Shown: positions 4,978 through 6,037 of the stretch, piece after piece
How the letters are laid out: each line of letters starts with the position of its first letter
Numbering within the stretch: the first letter of the stretch is position 1
Origin: Chitinivibrionales bacterium
GTDB lineage: Bacteria > Fibrobacterota > Chitinivibrionia > Chitinivibrionales > WJKA01
NCBI GenBank assembly: GCA_014729375.1
Contig: WJKA01000113.1
Location: 1-6,037, forward strand
Length of the DNA: 6,037 nucleotides
Direction: 5' to 3'
Translations under genes and position numbers: made by a program
Notes under the pieces: generated by a model
Seen by the model: only the letters and a program-made list of their open reading frames with translations
Databases searched by the model: none
What the model was told of the DNA's origin: nothing

Positions 4978-6037
4978 TCACTCCTCATCAAAATGCTGTT
5001 CGATACCGGGGAAAACCACCCGGCAGTTTCCCGGCGGGACATTTTCCTCTTTTTTATATCCGTTGCCGTCAAGGGTTCCTTTTCTGATTTCTCCTGTGGG
5101 AAGGTGAAGTTCGTATTCTTCATTGGCAACAGGATCGTTATTATGGTCTTTGAGCTCAATTTCGATGTAATCTTTATAATACAGAAAGGATGACTTCACC
5201 GAAAGTTCGCCACTAGTGATTTCATAGTAGAAACACGGCTGAGAATAGCGTCCCGAACCGGCCTTTTCGCTGCACAGTTCGAGATATTTATCATTGATTT
5301 CAAGCTTCCACTGTTTCTCGATTTTATTTCCCTTTATTTCTGTGGTAATTGTATCGAGAAGGTGGTCTCCAAGGCTGGCATTGTTTACAAAAATCTGAAT
5401 TTCCGCTTTTTCGCCGTTGTCAAAACCGACTGTTTCGACCTGCATTTTGACACTTTGCCCGACTTCGGCTTCCTGCTTGTCCCATGTTGCACCGGTGATT
5501 GCGCGCAAGGTGATATCATAATCTCCGTCAGGCACACCGGTACGCTTGATTTTTCCACCCAGCACGCCACCCGTGGTTTTCCCGTCGGGCCATTTCATTT
5601 TGTACGCCACGCCGCCGACCGGGAGCCCTGCTTTATCAACAAACGTGACATCGAGCGTATGGTTTTCCGGCTGCGCCGCCTGGGTGTTGCCGGCTATAGA
5701 CGCTGACATGAGCGCGCCTTTGGCCGCATTTCCCATGCCTGAACCAGCGCCTGCTCCACCCCCCCCGCCGCCGCCGGCCATGGTTTCGCCGATCAGGACT
5801 GTCATGCACCCCATGATTATCGAATCCGGCGGCCCCGTGCATATCGCCATGTCACCCATCCGGGCAGCAGGCATGCCGCCGATCAATACTCCCGTACTCC
5901 CTTTGAGAATCGGCCCGCCCACATGCGGAATCGGCGGAGTCCCCGGCGTTACCATGGGACAAACATGCATATCGCCCATGCGCGCTGCCGGCATGTTGCG
6001 GATCAGAACTGTCGGACATCCAACCGTAATCGTTCCG
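4978..6037 (-). CDS. PAAR-domain spike protein with C-terminal beta-sandwich extensions, 5'-truncated by the window edge
   Basis: The frame is open from the right edge to the TGA at 4978 (352 codons plus stop). The ATG at 5994 is unlikely to be the true start, because 14 further in-frame residues (GTITVGCPTVLIRN) continue the PAAR pattern, so the N-terminus lies outside. Counting from that Met, MPAARMGDM occurs at 1-9 and again at 41-49, with GCPTVLI and STGVLIGG turns. This is the repeated loop pattern of the pointed PAAR cone that caps VgrG-type spikes. A Gly run (74-80) and an Ala/Gly/Ser linker to about 105 follow. Then come a beta-sandwich (113-165, DVTFVDKAGLPVGGVAYKMK), an Ig-like segment (170-235), and a C-terminal beta-sandwich (276-330). 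No toxin motif or clear transmembrane helix is visible, so it probably acts as carrier or adaptor for the gene products that follow. It is the first gene of the row in this window. Confidence 0.92.
   Translation of the reverse strand, partial: GTITVGCPTVLIRNMPAARMGDMHVCPMVTPGTPPIPHVGGPILKGSTGVLIGGMPAARMGDMAICTGPPDSIIMGCMTVLIGETMAGGGGGGGAGAGSGMGNAAKGALMSASIAGNTQAAQPENHTLDVTFVDKAGLPVGGVAYKMKWPDGKTTGGVLGGKIKRTGVPDGDYDITLRAITGATWDKQEAEVGQSVKMQVETVGFDNGEKAEIQIFVNNASLGDHLLDTITTEIKGNKIEKQWKLEINDKYLELCSEKAGSGRYSQPCFYYEITSGELSVKSSFLYYKDYIEIELKDHNNDPVANEEYELHLPTGEIRKGTLDGNGYKKEENVPPGNCRVVFPGIEQHFDEE
4981..4986 (-). promoter_or_regulatory. Ribosome-binding site inside the end of the PAAR gene
   Basis: GAGGAG on the minus strand forms the last two codons before the PAAR TGA and lies 6 bp before ATG at 4974. 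It fixes the start of the 117-residue protein and suggests translational coupling of spike and accessory protein. Confidence 0.75.
5759..5766. repeat. Mononucleotide tract of eight C (G on the coding strand)
   Basis: Eight C in a row on the plus strand are followed directly by GCC units (5767-5775). On the coding strand this encodes the Gly run between the PAAR cone and its extensions. Such tracts can slip during replication; here a one-base change would separate the PAAR cone from all downstream domains. Confidence 0.9.
5848..5994 (-). repeat. Intragenic PAAR repeat, two copies of a 27-bp coding unit 120 bp apart
   Basis: Positions 5968-5994 and 5848-5874 encode MPAARMGDM twice with several synonymous differences. 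The phase is 40 codons. The divergence at third positions shows an old repeat kept by selection on the protein, as expected for the PAAR fold, and not a recent duplication. Confidence 0.85.

Noticed and set aside
5992..5994. ATG at 5994 as the true start of the PAAR protein
   Set aside because: The in-frame upstream residues GCPTVLI are part of the conserved PAAR pattern, so translation must begin to the right of the window.

Overview
All genes I can support lie on the minus strand, so the window reads from right to left as one compact gene row. It looks like a spike, effector and accessory cassette of a contractile injection system (type VI secretion or a related phage-tail-like machine) from a Gram-negative-type environmental bacterium. 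Nothing here fixes the taxon. Most of the row is fairly GC-rich (the sample line 2221-2280 counts to about 65% GC). One 562-bp island at 293-854 is strikingly AT-rich (sample lines count to 27-35% GC).

Layout in transcription order: (1) a 5'-truncated PAAR spike protein with beta-sandwich extensions (6037-4978). (2) A 117-residue one-domain protein related to the spike's C-terminal domain (4974-4621). (3) A 671-residue protein with the His-Gly and Cys motifs of CHAT/caspase-like proteases, with a cysteine cluster and a fibronectin type III domain lying between the two catalytic motifs (4602-2587). (4, 5) Two adjacent cytoplasmic PepSY/YcdB-like proteins (2563-1802 and 1789-1304). (6) A DcrB/DUF1795-family protein, the fold of the Eag chaperones that accompany some T6SS effectors (1291-854). 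(7) A GxxExxY-family PD-(D/E)XK-like gene (729-283) inside a pair of 38-bp near-perfect inverted repeats. (8) The N-terminal part of a protein with an Ig-like domain resembling one in the PAAR protein, running off the left edge (270-1). The intergenic gaps are 3, 18, 23, 12, 12, 124 and 12 bp; the only long one belongs to the inserted island.

Working model (inference): the PAAR protein tips the spike, the small beta-sandwich protein is an adaptor or spike accessory, the CHAT-like protein is the cargo or effector, the DcrB-like protein is a loading chaperone, and the PepSY-like proteins restrain the protease inside the producer. PepSY domains are known as inhibitory parts of protease propeptides. 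The GxxExxY island looks like an independent passenger with its own promoter that landed at the end of the DcrB-like gene. Precise removal of 293-854 would restore an in-frame stop 12 bp before the next start codon, the same gap seen at two other junctions of the row.
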